A stretch of DNA of 64,000 bases from Megamerina dolium (lineage: Eukaryota > Arthropoda > Insecta > Diptera > Megamerinidae). The stretch lies in contig OY978525.1 in NCBI GenBank assembly GCA_963854835.1, positions 80,007,128 through 80,071,127 of the forward strand, read 5' to 3'. The stretch's first letter is position 1. The number at the start of each line of letters is the position of its first letter. The notes under the pieces were generated by a model. The model saw nothing but the letters and a program-made list of their open reading frames with translations. It was not told the origin of the DNA and did no database searches. A program made the translations under genes and the position numbers. Below are positions 19,693 through 30,572 of this stretch, piece by piece.

Positions 19693-20487
19693 AGGCTGAA
19701 GACATTTTGTTGCGCGGCCACCAAATTTTGTATGGTACCAACAAAGAGTGTTACCCGAAGAGCTGTTTCGTGTATGCGCACGAATTCGTGACGTCGATCG
19801 TGAACGAGGAAATCCGCTCTTAACCTTCAAGTGCCTTTGCACGTTGCGCGTTAACTCAGCGATTTCGCTTTTGAGGTTAGTTATCTCGCTATTTGATGAC
19901 ACGGAATTGATTTGTCCATTGCCATTATACCAACCAATTGAATCTGCAATCGAGTGAGCAATCTTCGTTTTTTCAGCGAGGGGCACATTAGTCGCAATAA
20001 TGGTGGCTTGGACATACGGGGGCAGTCGGGTTAACCATAAATCGTGCAACAAACTGTCGTTGAGTGTGGTGCCAGCCACGCGCTTCATCTCGTTTAGAAG
20101 CTCACTAGGCTTTCTGTCTCCAAGTGGCATATCTTTAAGCACCTTCTGCAAGCGGCGTTGCTGACTGTCGGTGAAGTGGTCAGTCAGCTTTTGCTTAATA
20201 TAGGCGAATTTACCCGATGTTGGCGCAGCCTCAACGATAGGTTTCAATTCCAGCAATTTGTTGGGCGAAAGACTCGCAAGCACAATATTGAATTGCCTGG
20301 AGTCGCTAAATACGAGCGATGCTTGGAACCAGAACTCCAAAGCATAAAAGTAAGCCTCTATGTTTTCTTCGCACATGGCAGGCAGCGGAGTTCGAGGTGA
20401 GTTCCCGTAGTCGAAGAGGTTAGGATCGCGAGTAGGTGTACTCGTAGAATTTCCCGTAGTAATTGTAGAACTATCGTCCAGCGGCAT
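19660..20487 (-). CDS. gag: Gag of the CsRn1-like element
   Basis: An intact frame of about 275 codons. I choose the ATG at 20487 (MPLDDSSTITTG), because the longer frame starts with GTG inside the primer site. Conserved blocks: ALEFWFQASLVF, FNIVLASLSPNKLLELKP, DRKPSELLNEMKRVAG and LLHDLWLTRLPPYVQ. They end in a CWYHTKFG...KCLQPC box, the atypical Cys/His motif of the CsRn1/Kabuki group. The protein packages the element RNA. The pol frame overlaps its end. Confidence 0.88.
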   Translation of the reverse strand: MPLDDSSTITTGNSTSTPTRDPNLFDYGNSPRTPLPAMCEENIEAYFYALEFWFQASLVFSDSRQFNIVLASLSPNKLLELKPIVEAAPTSGKFAYIKQKLTDHFTDSQQRRLQKVLKDMPLGDRKPSELLNEMKRVAGTTLNDSLLHDLWLTRLPPYVQATIIATNVPLAEKTKIAHSIADSIGWYNGNGQINSVSSNSEITNLKSEIAELTRNVQRHLKVKSGFPRSRSTSRIRAHTRNSSSGNTLCWYHTKFGGRATKCLQPCTFVKASTSQ

Positions 20488-20506
20488 GATGCGCGTTATT
20501 ATTGAA

Positions 20507-20523
20507 ACGTCTGGGGTCACCAG
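20507..20523 (-). other. Primer-binding site, tRNA-Trp type
   Basis: After the 5' LTR the minus strand reads CTGGTGACCCCAGACGT. This matches TGGTGACCCCGACGT, the complement of a tRNA-Trp 3' end, with one extra A. tRNA-Trp priming is a trait of the CsRn1 clade. Confidence 0.75.
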
Positions 20524-20786
20524 TTTAGAAATTATAAAACCGTTTTTATGTTTTACGAAAATCTAATTGTTTGTATAAAAAACGTGTGTATGCCGCAGTC
20601 GTAGAAAAAGGAATCATCTAGAATATAAACTGTCAAAATTTACAAGTATTGCAAAGCGTAATAAAAAACGTACAAAATTATGTGTTGTAAAGCGTAACAA
20701 AAAGGCGTACAAAATTATGTGTTGTAAAGCGCGCTTAAGTTAAAGTTAGCAAATTTACAAAAGTAGTCGGTTTAAATAAGTGATTA

Positions 20787-20793
<7 letters not shown>
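20524..20793 (-). repeat. 5' LTR of the CsRn1-like element
   Basis: 270 bases, near-identical to 9567-9836. Differences seen include tttttt versus ttgttt near 20566, aataaaa versus aacaaaa near 20697, and cgctaca versus cactaca at the end. It lies next to an AT repeat. Confidence 0.9.
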
Positions 20794-20865
<72 letters not shown>

Positions 20866-20880
20866 TATATATATGTATAT
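20794..20880. repeat. (AT)n microsatellite
   Basis: A long AT dinucleotide run, continuing the tract at 9505-9566 that was split by the Gypsy insertion. Confidence 0.95.
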
Positions 20881-20965
20881 AGTAACTATTCTACTTTTTA
20901 TATAACTATCTATCGTACATTGTAATTGCCTAGTATAATTGTCTTTTTGTGAGGTAGCTACTAAG

Positions 20966-22318
20966 CAATGAGGAGACATTTGCAGGCAGTAATAGTTTGA
21001 GTTTGTAAATAAGGCCATCGTGCCATACTTTATCGAAAGCTTGAGTGATATCAAGAAAGACAGCTGAGCAATACCTTTTTTCTTCAAAAGTGTTCCTTAT
21101 CAGTGTTACAATGCGGTGGACTTGTTCTATTGTGCCGTGCTGTTTTCTAAATCCAAACTGATGTTGAGGAATCAGTTGGTTGAGATTAATAAATGGAGTT
21201 ATATTCATGACAAGTAGCTTTTCGAATATTTTAGAGAGTAGAGGCAGGAGGCTGATAGGTGTGTACGATGCAACTTTTGTAGGGTCTTTTCCTGGTTTTG
21301 CTATCATAATAATTTTTGAAGTTTTCCAGCATTTGGGATAGTGTTTAATACGAAGGATAGCATTGAAAATGTGCATGAGATGAATTACTGAAGCCGGAGG
21401 TAGCTCTTTTATCATTTCACCGTTAAGTTTATCTGGACCAGGTGATTTTTTTGGGTTTAAATCTTTATAAATAGCTTTGAATATGTCCTTTTTTTTAATT
21501 TTGAGCGTTATTGAGCAAGGTTGAGAAGTTAATTTTGGTAATGAGGACTGTGAAGAGGGTGGATTGGGTGTAAACACACTTTTTAGGTGGTTTGCAAAAG
21601 CCAAACCCTTCTCACAGTTGCTTCTAGCCCAATTACCGTCACTCAAACGGATGGGGGAATCAGTGAGAATTGGCCGATTTGAGTTTTTTGCTGATTTCCA
21701 CAAAGAGTAGTCTGACGCTTCACCAGGTGTTAATTTCGCTATGTGCTCTTCTAACTCTTTGTTGTTTTTATTTTTTAAGGCTTGCTTTAACTTTCGAGTG
21801 CAGTGCTGTAGCTGTGTTTTCAGATTCGGTGATCTGAATTCTTGCCATTGTCTTCGGAGTCTTCTTTTCTGTCTTACTAGCAATTCAATGTCGGCTGGTG
21901 TGTATGGGCTATAGTTTGATTGCTTGCATACCTTTGTGCAGGTGGCTGAGCTGAGAGCTAATGAGAGCAGCTGGTTGAATTTTTCGAGTGCTGAGTCTAC
22001 ATCGTGTCCATTTCTTAATACAGTACTCAGAGGAAGATGGGAATTTATATATTTCTTGAATTTTAACCAGTCTATTTTCTTTCTAACGCAATTGCTTTGG
22101 GGGCTTGGTGATTTTATAGATATTACCGTGGGTGAGTGGTCAGATGATAGATCATAATTACACTCTGTGGAGATATTTTCCATCTGCAAACCTTTGGCGA
22201 CTCCAAAGTCTATGAGATCGGGTATTTTCCTCTTGTCCGTCGGCCAATGTGTCGGTTGACCATTTGAAATAACATCGTAGCCGTAGTGATGATTAAACAT
22301 AGTCTTCTGCCTTTTCTA
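20966..22318 (-). mobile_element. Jockey-clade LINE fragment, copy 2 (EN end and RT)
   Basis: An open minus-strand frame of about 450 codons with no stop: the end of an apurinic endonuclease domain (DLSSDHSPTVISI), a linker, then reverse transcriptase blocks NPKKSPGPDKLNGEMIKELP, ASYTPISLLPLLSKIFEKL, QHQFGFRKQHGTIEQVHRI and DITQAFDKVWHDGLIYKL. It is truncated on both sides: the endonuclease N-terminus is missing, and the 3' side ends before the catalytic FADD box near 20966. It is younger and less damaged than copy 1, which overlaps it over 21304-20975. Confidence 0.9.
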
Positions 22319-22339
22319 AATTTAAATTCCAAATATATA

Positions 22340-23476
22340 CAGTATGTCAAGAATGAGTTTACACATTGAAACAAAATTCATATTTTCAACTTCCTTAGCT
22401 AAAAACATGAACTTTTATTTCCATATACACATTTTTTTTATTAGTTACAGTTATTTATAGTATTTATAAAAGATTCATGAAAAAAAATTGCAAGTTCTAC
22501 GCAAAAGAAAAGAATAATACAACAAAAAGAAATTTTACTCAATTTTACAAGTGTCAAGAAACTCTTTTCACAAATATTTTTTTAATTCCTTTATGCAACA
22601 CTTCAACGATTAACGGTACATTTACAGTTATCTATTTGCGTACACGCGTTGCAGTGACCCGTTCCTATGATTTTGTTTGTTAGTTTGTGATTAATTTTTC
22701 CACATTTTCCACATTTCCACATCATCTGTTTAAATATTGTGTTTTTAAAATGCCAGGCAAAAGGTATCGGCTGAAGTGGTTCAGCTTATATACTACAATC
22801 GCCAATTGGGAGAAAATGTGGAGAAGTTATCAGAAATGTTCTCTGTATAACGTAAAACAATTTATAATGTTTAAAATCGAGCTGAAAATGAGGGTAGATT
22901 GGAGCCAATGTGTGGAGGTGGCCCTAAGCTTAAAATTACTGGGCAGAGCGCTTAATGAAGAGGGAACTGCACAAAAATCCACAAATTTCGACCAGAACGC
23001 TTGCGGAGACCCTATTGAAAATCTGTGGGTCTACTTAAAGAAAAGTGGCTAAAACGCAACCTAAAAACCGTACAGCACTTAAAACTGCTATATTGGAAGA
23101 GTGGCAAAATATACCGAGCAATTATGGCTTAAAAAAGTTGGTTTATTTTGTGAATAAACGGCTACAATCCGTGATAGATGCTAAAGGTGGCCATACTAAA
23201 TACTAAATATTTTACTTGATCAAATTTTAACTAATAAATATTATAAAAAAAGACTTTGTATCGTTTGTGAAAAGAGTTTCTTGACACTTATAAAATTGAG
23301 TAAAATTTCTTTTTGTTGTATTTTTCTTTTCTTTTGCGTAGAACTTGCAATTTTTTTTTCATAAATCTTTTATAAATACTGTAAATATCTGTAACTAATA
23401 AAAAAAATTTGTATATGGAAATAGAAGTTGAAAATTTGAATTTTTTTCAATGTGTAAACTCATTCTTGACATACTG
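22340..23476 (+). mobile_element. Tc1-type transposon with long TIRs (S/Paris-like), internally deleted
   Basis: The ends cagtatgtcaagaatgag and its complement lie in a TA target (ta at 22338-22339 and 23477-23478). The terminal inverted repeats extend about 240 bases each side (22340-22575 and 23245-23476), with some indels. Such long TIRs are known from the S and Paris elements of Drosophila. The central about 500 bases hold only the ends of a transposase gene, so the element is a non-autonomous derivative of 1137 bases. Confidence 0.9.
22750..23160 (+). pseudogene. Tc1-type transposase remnant, core deleted
   Basis: An N-terminal piece begins MPGKRYRLKW at 22750 and contains a divergent helix-turn-helix region. 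The frame then passes straight to the C-terminal block GDPIENLWVYLKKS (about 23010-23050), typical of the end of Tc1 transposases. The catalytic DDE centre is almost wholly missing. The frame ends at 23052. Confidence 0.65.
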
Positions 23477-23478
23477 TA

Positions 23479-24618
23479 TATAAAAGTTAGGTAGTTAGTT
23501 AGGTAGTACAATGCTCTCATTCACTGCAATCTTCACTGTCTTTAACAGAAATTACAAAACACGTTTACTTTTATATGCACTATATATATGGCTCAATCGT
23601 CTGTGCAACTTTTCTTAGGTGCAATCGAGTATGGTCCTAGTATGATATTGAGTAGTAGATATAGGTAGAAATGTTTAGTTGTTTGACCGGTTAATATGTA
23701 TAAAAGAAACCAATAACAGTATAATACTTCCGATATTGCCTTTATCGGTCGACAGTTGATTATCCATACGATCTTTCCGGTAGTAATTTCTCGTCTAATT
23801 TTTATCGTGACTTGTTTAACTACTTTTGTCGATGTGTTAATACAAACAAGTTTATGTTGTATTTGCATACAATGACATTTTACAACATAATTTTGCAAGC
23901 GCTTACATATTTAATACCTATATATTTTAGTATTATATTTCATTGTTGCTGTTTTAAATGGTCCAATATTTTTGCTGTGGTTGCATCTACAAAGTACAAC
24001 TTCTTTGAAATATGCATTACTGTAGTCGGAAAAGCATTTCAGCCACGAAAAACAAGTACACATACACAAATTTTTGTTGCATCTAAGTTGCATTTCATTA
24101 CATACGCATAAAATAAGTTTTTTTTTGTGGTTTTGAGTTTTGAGGATTTCATAATGCTTTTTTAATTTTGATTTATTCAACTATTTCATTACGTGTTTGT
24201 CTGAAGACTGCTCCATTATAAATACTTGGCACGTCTGCATGTAAATGTATAATTATATTTGCTAAGTATAGTAATTTAATAAATTTATAAATTAATACAT
24301 AAATTTTAATCTATATGCATCAATCCAGTAAAATCTATTCACCACTAATGGTGTGTTTTGGTTTTCTCAGGATGAAAAATAGGCTTTTAATAATAGTACT
24401 AAACGTTTTGTAGTTTTTTGTAATTACAGAATTATAGTACTGTAAAATTTGTAGCTGGTTTATATTTATTTGACATTTTATTTTATTATTCCGTAAAATT
24501 AATTGTGTTTTATTGCATATATATTTATATTTTGCAACTGCCTTTTTACAAAAATGGCAAAAGGGTAAAGCAATAACAATAATAGGTGGTGAACTCACGA
24601 ATAGAATGCGTGTGGTAA
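23479..24618. other. AT-rich sequence, no gene seen
   Basis: Small open frames on both strands look like chance. I see no known protein motif, repeat boundary or RNA gene. Confidence 0.5.
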
Positions 24619-24623
24619 AATAC

Positions 24624-25034
24624 TGTTACGTTTTTATTTTGTGAACGTTTAATTCTATTTGATTCAACCTTGGTCGATCACTGGATTCTATTAATAATAA
24701 TTGCAACACTTATTTTGTACAACTATATAGAGCAACAACTTATTTAATAAACTCTATTTTCAATCAACTATTTACGATAACACTTTAATGTACTTGCAGC
24801 TTTTGCCTCTGATACTGTACCAATGTTTACGCGATCACTTTCGGGATTTGATTCATTTCATTTGTCAACTACTGACCCTATTTATACTCTGTGTGTAGTC
24901 GAGGGTCTTCTCTTGTTCTGCTCATCGCCTATTTCTTTTTGTTGACATTCGTTTCCATGCTGCCAATATTCGTGTCACTCACAAAAGTTTCATTCCCAAT
25001 AGTGATGAGTAACCAACCATCGATACTCGTTACA
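24624..25034 (-). repeat. Solo LTR with ATAC target-site duplication
   Basis: On the minus strand it reads TGTAACGAG...ACGTAACA, 411 bases with TG/CA ends. It is flanked by atac (24620-24623 and 25035-25038), a 4-base duplication as in Ty3/Gypsy elements. It contains a TATA-like tataaatag, and aataaa-like sequences near its end. No internal domain adjoins it, so it is a recombination product of a full element. The left arm has its first half at 8316-8537. Confidence 0.85.
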
Positions 25035-25121
25035 ATACATATAGAAAATGAAAATTAGCTGTGCGGGATAGTCTATTTCCGTTCTTTACTACTCTTTATC
25101 GGAGCTTTGTGATAGCCCATC

Positions 25122-25491
25122 TAAAAAAAAATAAAAATAAATATGTGGCCACATAAAGCCCCAAAGGGCTCATTGGCCGAGCTTCTCTTCCATTACTGTT
25201 GTGCATCTTAAACTTGGACAGTATTAGAATGGACCTACTTATTTTAGCCGGTTCCGAACGGCAGAACACTTGAGACATCACTTTTTCTGAGCTTTGACAC
25301 AGAGTTCTTTTTAGAAGCTTTTTCATGGCAAGTTGTTACTGTCGGAAGAATTGCCAATTGCTTGCCGACAGGTGGGTACCGTTCGAAAGAAAAATCTTTT
25401 CGATATTAAATTTGTTATGCATCAGCCGGGTATTGAACCACGACCTACAGATCAGAAGGCGAACACACTAACCACTGAGCTACGGCACCCA
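25122..25491 (-). mobile_element. tRNA-derived SINE, copy 2 (right arm)
   Basis: Inverted duplicate of SINE copy 1. The 5' target duplication remains (caaaaagtat, 25492-25501), but the 3' one is missing. The A-rich tail abuts sequence found at 8231 in the other arm. This shows a deletion in the right arm after duplication. The A and B boxes are conserved. Confidence 0.9.
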
Positions 25492-25768
25492 CAAAAAGTA
25501 TGCTTCACTATTTTTGAAGAGACGAAATATACTTGTGAATGTGTCTCCGTCACACTTTTCCAAGTAATTTATTCTGGCACTGTATATTCGTTTTCTTGAA
25601 ATACGCCCCTGAATAAAACAATATAAATGGGCAGAGCGTTCCCTATTTTCCATCTTTAAAAAAAATTAAATTTCTTATAAATAAATTATATTTTATGTTA
25701 TTTGACTAAAATCAGCTGTCAATTATTGTTCTGCTAAGCATCTAACAGACAGTAGATGCTCGCATTAA

Positions 25769-26500
25769 GATGATCAGTGAATGTAAGATGAGGCTGAACA
25801 GTGTTGCAAAGCGTCTTCGTCTTAATTGGCTTCCGGGACACTGCTGTGTCGAAGGGAATGAATTTGTAGATGGTTTGGCCAATGAGGAGTCTGTTGGTAC
25901 GCCCATGGGCCCTGAACCTATATTTGGCGTGAGCTCTGCGTGGATCGAACAATAGATCAGAGACTCTCTGGGCATAATCCACAAGACTCGATGGTTCACC
26001 TTGGAGGCATGCAGGTCTGTCAAAAGCTTTGTGAATGAACCTGACAGCAGACGAGCGTACTATCTGCTACGATTAAAGAGGAAGCATCTCAGGATGCTGA
26101 TTGGAGTTGTTACAGCGCACAACACTTGTGGACATCATATGGCCATTATAGGTGTCATCACCGATCCAATATGCCAGTCTTGTTTAGAGGATATGGACAC
26201 AACAGAGCACTTTCTCTGTCACTATCCAGCCTTTGCACGATTGAGATCGTTGAGAGGAGATGCTTTGAGCCTGAGGACAGTTCAGTGTCTCCCCTATCCG
26301 ATCTTCTTAGATTCGTTAAGAGTACTAGGAAGTTCGAAGTAGAGTAATATTCTCTATTCTATCGCTTCTTTCTGTTTTTCTTTTTATCTCCCTTTCCTTC
26401 TATTTTCTTTTCCGTTTCTAGGTTTGGGTACAATCTTGTGTGACTGAGTGCCCTGGTTCTTGTCCTACCCACCTATTTCACTTCACTTCACTTCATTTGA
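25769..26500 (+). mobile_element. LINE family A fragment, right arm
   Basis: Duplicate of 6279-7001 on the plus strand. RNase H end WLPGHCCVEGNEF, a TAG stop after ISSAWIEQ-like sequence near 25953, then RRAYYLLRLKRKHLRMLIG and CQSCLEDMDTTEHFLCHY. It ends in ttcac repeats near 26480. Confidence 0.85.
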
Positions 26501-26613
26501 AACAGTGAACGAGTTCTTCTATTGCCAAGAGTTGGCCACTCTTTTCTAGTAGTAACACAAGAACTTTCATCCCGCCATTTTCAGTTGGCGATAGTGAGGT
26601 AATGTTGTGTGAC

Positions 26614-28180
26614 AAAAAGCTTGCATGACGCAAGCGGAATTTCTGCTTGATGAGATGAATAGATCTCTGTCAACCTTGTGCCCAATCTCGCCAAATCATC
26701 TGCTTTGCAGTTACCTTGAATATCCCTATGCCCCGGTACCCATACAATGTGTACATTCTAGTGCTCCGCTAGCTCGTTAAGATCTGAGCGACATTTAAGG
26801 GCAAGTGCCGATTTGGCGAACGTTCCTGCGAGAGACTTAATGGTGACTTGACTGTCGGTGTAAATATAAATATCTTTGAAATATATTGTATTACAGCGAA
26901 GCCACATTGTCGCCTAATTTATAGTCATAATCTCGGCTTGAAAAACGCTGCAATAGTCGGATAATCGGAGCTAAAGCTTAACGCGTAAGGAATCAGGAAA
27001 GACGCCACCTCCTTCCCTTACCTCTAATTTGGAGCCGTCTATGTACAATTGTATCGACTAAACTCCAGTTTCGTTGACAACACCCCTATTCCATTCTTCC
27101 TTTGAGGGTATGTGGATTGAGAATCTTTTGTCAAAGTATGATATGGAAATGGTATAGTCGATGGCATTCGGAATTCTGGAGTACTCCCTTAGGATCATTC
27201 TATGCCCATATCCTAGCTGAGCCCAGCGTGAAACCATGTTTAGCCTAATTGCAGATATAAGCGCCCTCTGCTTGCCAAATAGATCGACAGGGAGTAAATA
27301 CAATAGCGAGTAGAGAGAATTTGTAGGGGTGGTCCTTAGAGCGCATATTGTCAACACCGTAGACGTTCTTTGAACCTTCTCCATTAGTCGTCTATGTCCC
27401 TCTTTATTTAAGAATTCCCAACAGACTCTCACTCCGTAAAAAATAATTGGTCCTTCGCTTGTTCAGTTAGCTTTAGAATAGTTCTCCCAATTCTAGGTAA
27501 GGTAAAAATACGTATTTTATGCTTCCTAGTAAAGAGGACTAGTTCAGTTTTGGCAGGGTTAATGGTCAGACCTGAGTTTAAAGCCCATTTGGACAGGATT
27601 GATAAGGCATGGTTCATCACTTCGGCGAGTATATTTAAATATTTTCCCAATGCCACAAGTGCCACGTCATCAACGTCGCAAACCCACTAACACATAAGTT
27701 ACCCAATTTTGAGTTTATCACTCTTTGCTTAGCAACAGACTAATGAATCTAATAATAGGTTTATCCAAGTTAAGTATTGCAAGAGAGTTTTCGACTGCTT
27801 CTGGTTTATGTTATTGAAGGCCCCCTAGAAAGGTGACCAGACTATATTCTTTGTAGTGCATAGATGTTTCGATGTTCTGCAAAAGTGAGTGGAGGGCTGT
27901 CTCAATTGATTTGCCTTTGTTATATGCATGTTGCAATAAAAAGATATTCTTAGCATCTATGCAGCCCCTTATGTGCACATCAAGTAGTCTTTCAAGGGTT
28001 TTTAATAAGAAGGTTGATAGACTTATAAGTCTAAAATCACTTGGCCTTGAGTGAGACGTTTTTCCGCCTTTAGAAATAAACACCACCAGGCTCCAAACAG
28101 CCTGGAAAATGGGTATCAATTAGTATCCGAAAAATTTCTAGACTTGTAGTAGTCCATTCACCATTCCCCTTCATAATGAA
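26614..28180 (-). mobile_element. LOA/I-type LINE (family B), decayed, 5'-truncated
   Basis: Minus-strand remnants in order: RT part with SRPSDFRLISLSTFLLKTLERLLD (28050-27970), later RT GLTINPAKTELVLFTRK (27565-27515), post-RT region (27432-27058), RNase H start YIDGSKL (about 27045) and RNase H end WVPGHRDIQGNCKADDLARLG (26740-26680). Stops and frame shifts are frequent, and the catalytic YADD region is not clear. The 3' end is cut by the right arm of the inverted duplication at 26613. Confidence 0.8.
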
Positions 28181-28189
28181 GCTTGGTGT

Positions 28190-28672
28190 AACTGGATTCG
28201 TTGCGAAAATCTTTCGTAGGCGGCTTGCCTCTGAAAATTAGAAAATTGCAGCAGTCAGACTTTGAGAAAGATCTCAAACACCTCAAGAAACACAATTACG
28301 TTAGTAAGAACAGTCCTATCGGCAATCTTTCCCCATTTTTGAACACGGGTGGCATTATTCAAATTGGAGGGCGATTACAAGCATCTGAACCAACATACGT
28401 TGCCAAACACCAAATGTTAATTCCGTACAACAACCCTATCACAAAGTTGTTGATGCAGATGATCCATAAACAAAATCATCATTGCGGAGGCCAAGCCTTA
28501 TTAGCTTATACAAGACAGAGATTTTGGAAAACCATGGCACGCTTAAGTGTTCAAAATTGTGTCATGTACCAAGGCCAAACCAAAACTATTTGATCAAATT
28601 ATGGGCAACCTCCCGTCAACAAGAGTCATGCCAGCATGGCCTGAGTTGACTTCTGTGGACCGTTTTGGGTTC
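28190..28672 (+). pseudogene. BEL/Pao integrase N-terminal region, in opposite orientation to the rest
   Basis: Plus-strand remnant with NLSPFLNTGGIIQIGGRLQA, the typical sequence before BEL/Pao integrase. Then follows a zinc-binding region with HKQNHHCGGQALLAYTRQRFW, where the paired Cys is partly lost (NCVMYQGQ). The block GNLPSTRVMPAWPELTSVD follows in a shifted frame to about 28672. It joins head-on with the minus-strand BEL piece, so an inversion occurred inside or between copies. Confidence 0.8.
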
Positions 28673-29151
28673 ATATTAATATCAGAGGAAAGAAACAACA
28701 AACCATCATACTCCGAACGAATGTAGACGCATGCACCAACCACTGCCAAGCTTGAGTCGCAGAATGCATGAATCTCCCAACTATAATAAGGTGTCAATAC
28801 AAAGCGAGGAAATTTAAAGCTGCTCAGTACACCATACTGAGCACAAATGTCAGTCCAGCTAGTTAGCAGCGACTGAGACAAACTTTCGTCCCACTATAGT
28901 TTTTCCTTCCAAAGGGTTTGTAGGAGGATGTTTGCCTCCGTAATGACTGGCGAAACAAGTCCAAGCGAATCATAAAATTGAGCAATAGGATAGGCGAAAA
29001 AGGCGATAAGCAAAAAAGAGAATAAAAAATTATCAGTGTTAGGGTCGCAGACGAGGCCATCATTGAATTTGAGTTCACTTTCTGAGTCAACAATACCTTG
29101 AAGCGTTCTAGCCTCGTTTGAGCACCACTTACGACTGTTAAATCCTCCGCG

Positions 29152-29799
29152 CTAAAGTAAACCTTTCACCTGACGTCTGATCTGAACCACTTCTTCTATG
29201 GTATCTTCGCTTGAAATGAAATCGTCAACATAAAAATCTCTTCTCACAAATTTTGCGCCTATTGGAAATGACTCTTCTTCATCGTACGAAAGTTGATGCA
29301 TAGCGCGAATTGCCAAAAAGGCGGCAGATTTCGTACCATATGTTACAGTGTCTAACTTGTATACCTTTATCTCATCGAGTGGATGCTCACGCCATAATAT
29401 ACATTGAAGATATTCGTCTGAAGATGTCACACGTATATATCGGTACATTTTATATATGTCTCCGCAAAGAGCGAACTCACGAAAGCGAAATTGTAAAAGA
29501 GTTTTGAACAGTTTTGGCTGAATAGTTGAGCCCGCTAACAAAACGTCATTTAGCGAGTAGCCCGTTGTTGTTTTTGCGGAGCCATCGAATACGACGCGAA
29601 ACTTCGTCGTTATGCTGTCAAGCTTTTGCACGCATTGGTGTGGTAGACATATGGTGAGGGATGCATACTCATTTATAAATGAAATATATTGAGTTTTCAA
29701 GTCATGATTATTTTCCAATTTTCGCTCTAAGTTTTTAAATCTTCGAAGAGCACGATTATGTGAGTCGCCAAGAGCGCTCAAGTTTCTTTTTGCAGGCAA
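29152..29799 (-). pseudogene. BEL/Pao reverse transcriptase fragment
   Basis: An open stretch of 215 codons with KFRVVFDGSAKTTTGYSLND, GDIYKMYRYIRV (palm, where most relatives have an acidic residue at the start of this block) and the catalytic box RRDFYVDDFISS. The sequence AFLAIRAMHQL lies between. These blocks are specific to the BEL/Pao superfamily. Upstream and downstream frames are disrupted. Confidence 0.88.
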
Positions 29800-30000
29800 A
29801 CGTACCGAGTACTCTCCCGAAGCTAAACTAGTGAAATTTTCTTTGAAATGCTGCTCACACCAATCGTCTTTTTCAGAAGGTGGAGAACAGAGTCAAAACA
29901 ATTCTCTATTTCTCCAAATCTTTTGACAATATCGTTCAACGAGTTGTTGTTTTGTTGTTGTTCAGATACCTTTTTGCTGCAAGCTGCGAGTGACTATTGA

Positions 30001-30474
30001 TTATTGTTTGGTGGTGTATGAAACACTACCAGACAAAACCCAACCCTGTCGAGTTTTTTGTAATATTGGCAAATTACTAGCAATGCGAATTTGGCCAACA
30101 CACATCAAATCAAAAAATAAATCTGCGCCAATAAGCAAGTCAATACGCTGTGGTTTAAAGAATAGTGGATCTGCAACAGTAATATTTGATGGTATTTTCC
30201 GTTTCCAAGTAAGGTTGAAGTTAGGTTGATAATCTGTTATGCAGGGTGAGACCAAAGTAGCGAACGTAGTATTGTAGCCCTTATCTTGCGATTGTGCGAA
30301 AACGTTAATCTCCTTGTCGGCAACGAAGCTGTATTCGCCGATACCGATACTGAATGGAAGTTGCAACAGATTTGTCAAGCTAGTAGTTACGAAATTTATT
30401 TGATAGAAAATAGAATCGAAAAAGCGCGGCGTGGAACGAAGATGCCTGAACGATTTTTTACTAAAATTAAACAC
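30001..30474 (-). pseudogene. BEL/Pao protease region
   Basis: A 157-codon open part ending in a Gln-rich boundary. The block PQRIDLLIGADLFFDLM and the sequence LPILQKTRQGWVLSGSV are the usual end of BEL/Pao protease. The aspartic active-site part (DTGS-like) is not recognisable in frame, so the enzyme is broken or truncated. Confidence 0.75.
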
Positions 30475-30572
30475 AACACATTACTGTTGTCGATAGTTTT
30501 CGAGGCTTGAGAGATTGAACTTGAAATTAACGATGAAATAAGTGTTTGTTGTGACGAGGTTGCAGCTTTAAT

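Larger units (their letters stand above)
9567..20793 (-). mobile_element. Ty3/Gypsy LTR retrotransposon, CsRn1-like clade, carrying a nested errantivirus
   Basis: The element reads on the minus strand. Two 270-base LTRs (9567-9836 and 20524-20793) differ at only a few positions. The minus-strand order is 5' LTR, tRNA-Trp type primer site, gag, protease, [errantivirus], reverse transcriptase, RNase H, integrase, polypurine tract, 3' LTR. Without the nested 6836-base insertion and its duplicated CGCG the element would be about 4.4 kb. The gag Cys/His box and the tRNA-Trp primer site point to the CsRn1/Kabuki group. It sits in an AT dinucleotide repeat, so its own target-site duplication cannot be seen. 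Integrase is damaged, so it is not autonomous now. Confidence 0.9.
24813..26613 (-). repeat. Right arm of the large inverted duplication
   Basis: Reverse complement of 6158-8537, minus the segment corresponding to 7659-8230. The outer limit is at gttgtgtgac (26613), where a different LINE begins. The inner limit is inside the solo LTR, which is complete here. Confidence 0.85.

Noticed and set aside
9505..20880. The AT tracts as CRISPR-like or centromeric arrays
   Set aside because: They are simple dinucleotide repeats without spacers or longer monomers.
25333..25599. Open frame with GIEPRPTDQKANTLTTEL, repeated at 7172-7498, 32697-32948 and 53226-53462
   Set aside because: It is antisense to the SINE and is open only because the SINE copies are near identical. 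It spans the tRNA-like promoter. Not a protein gene.
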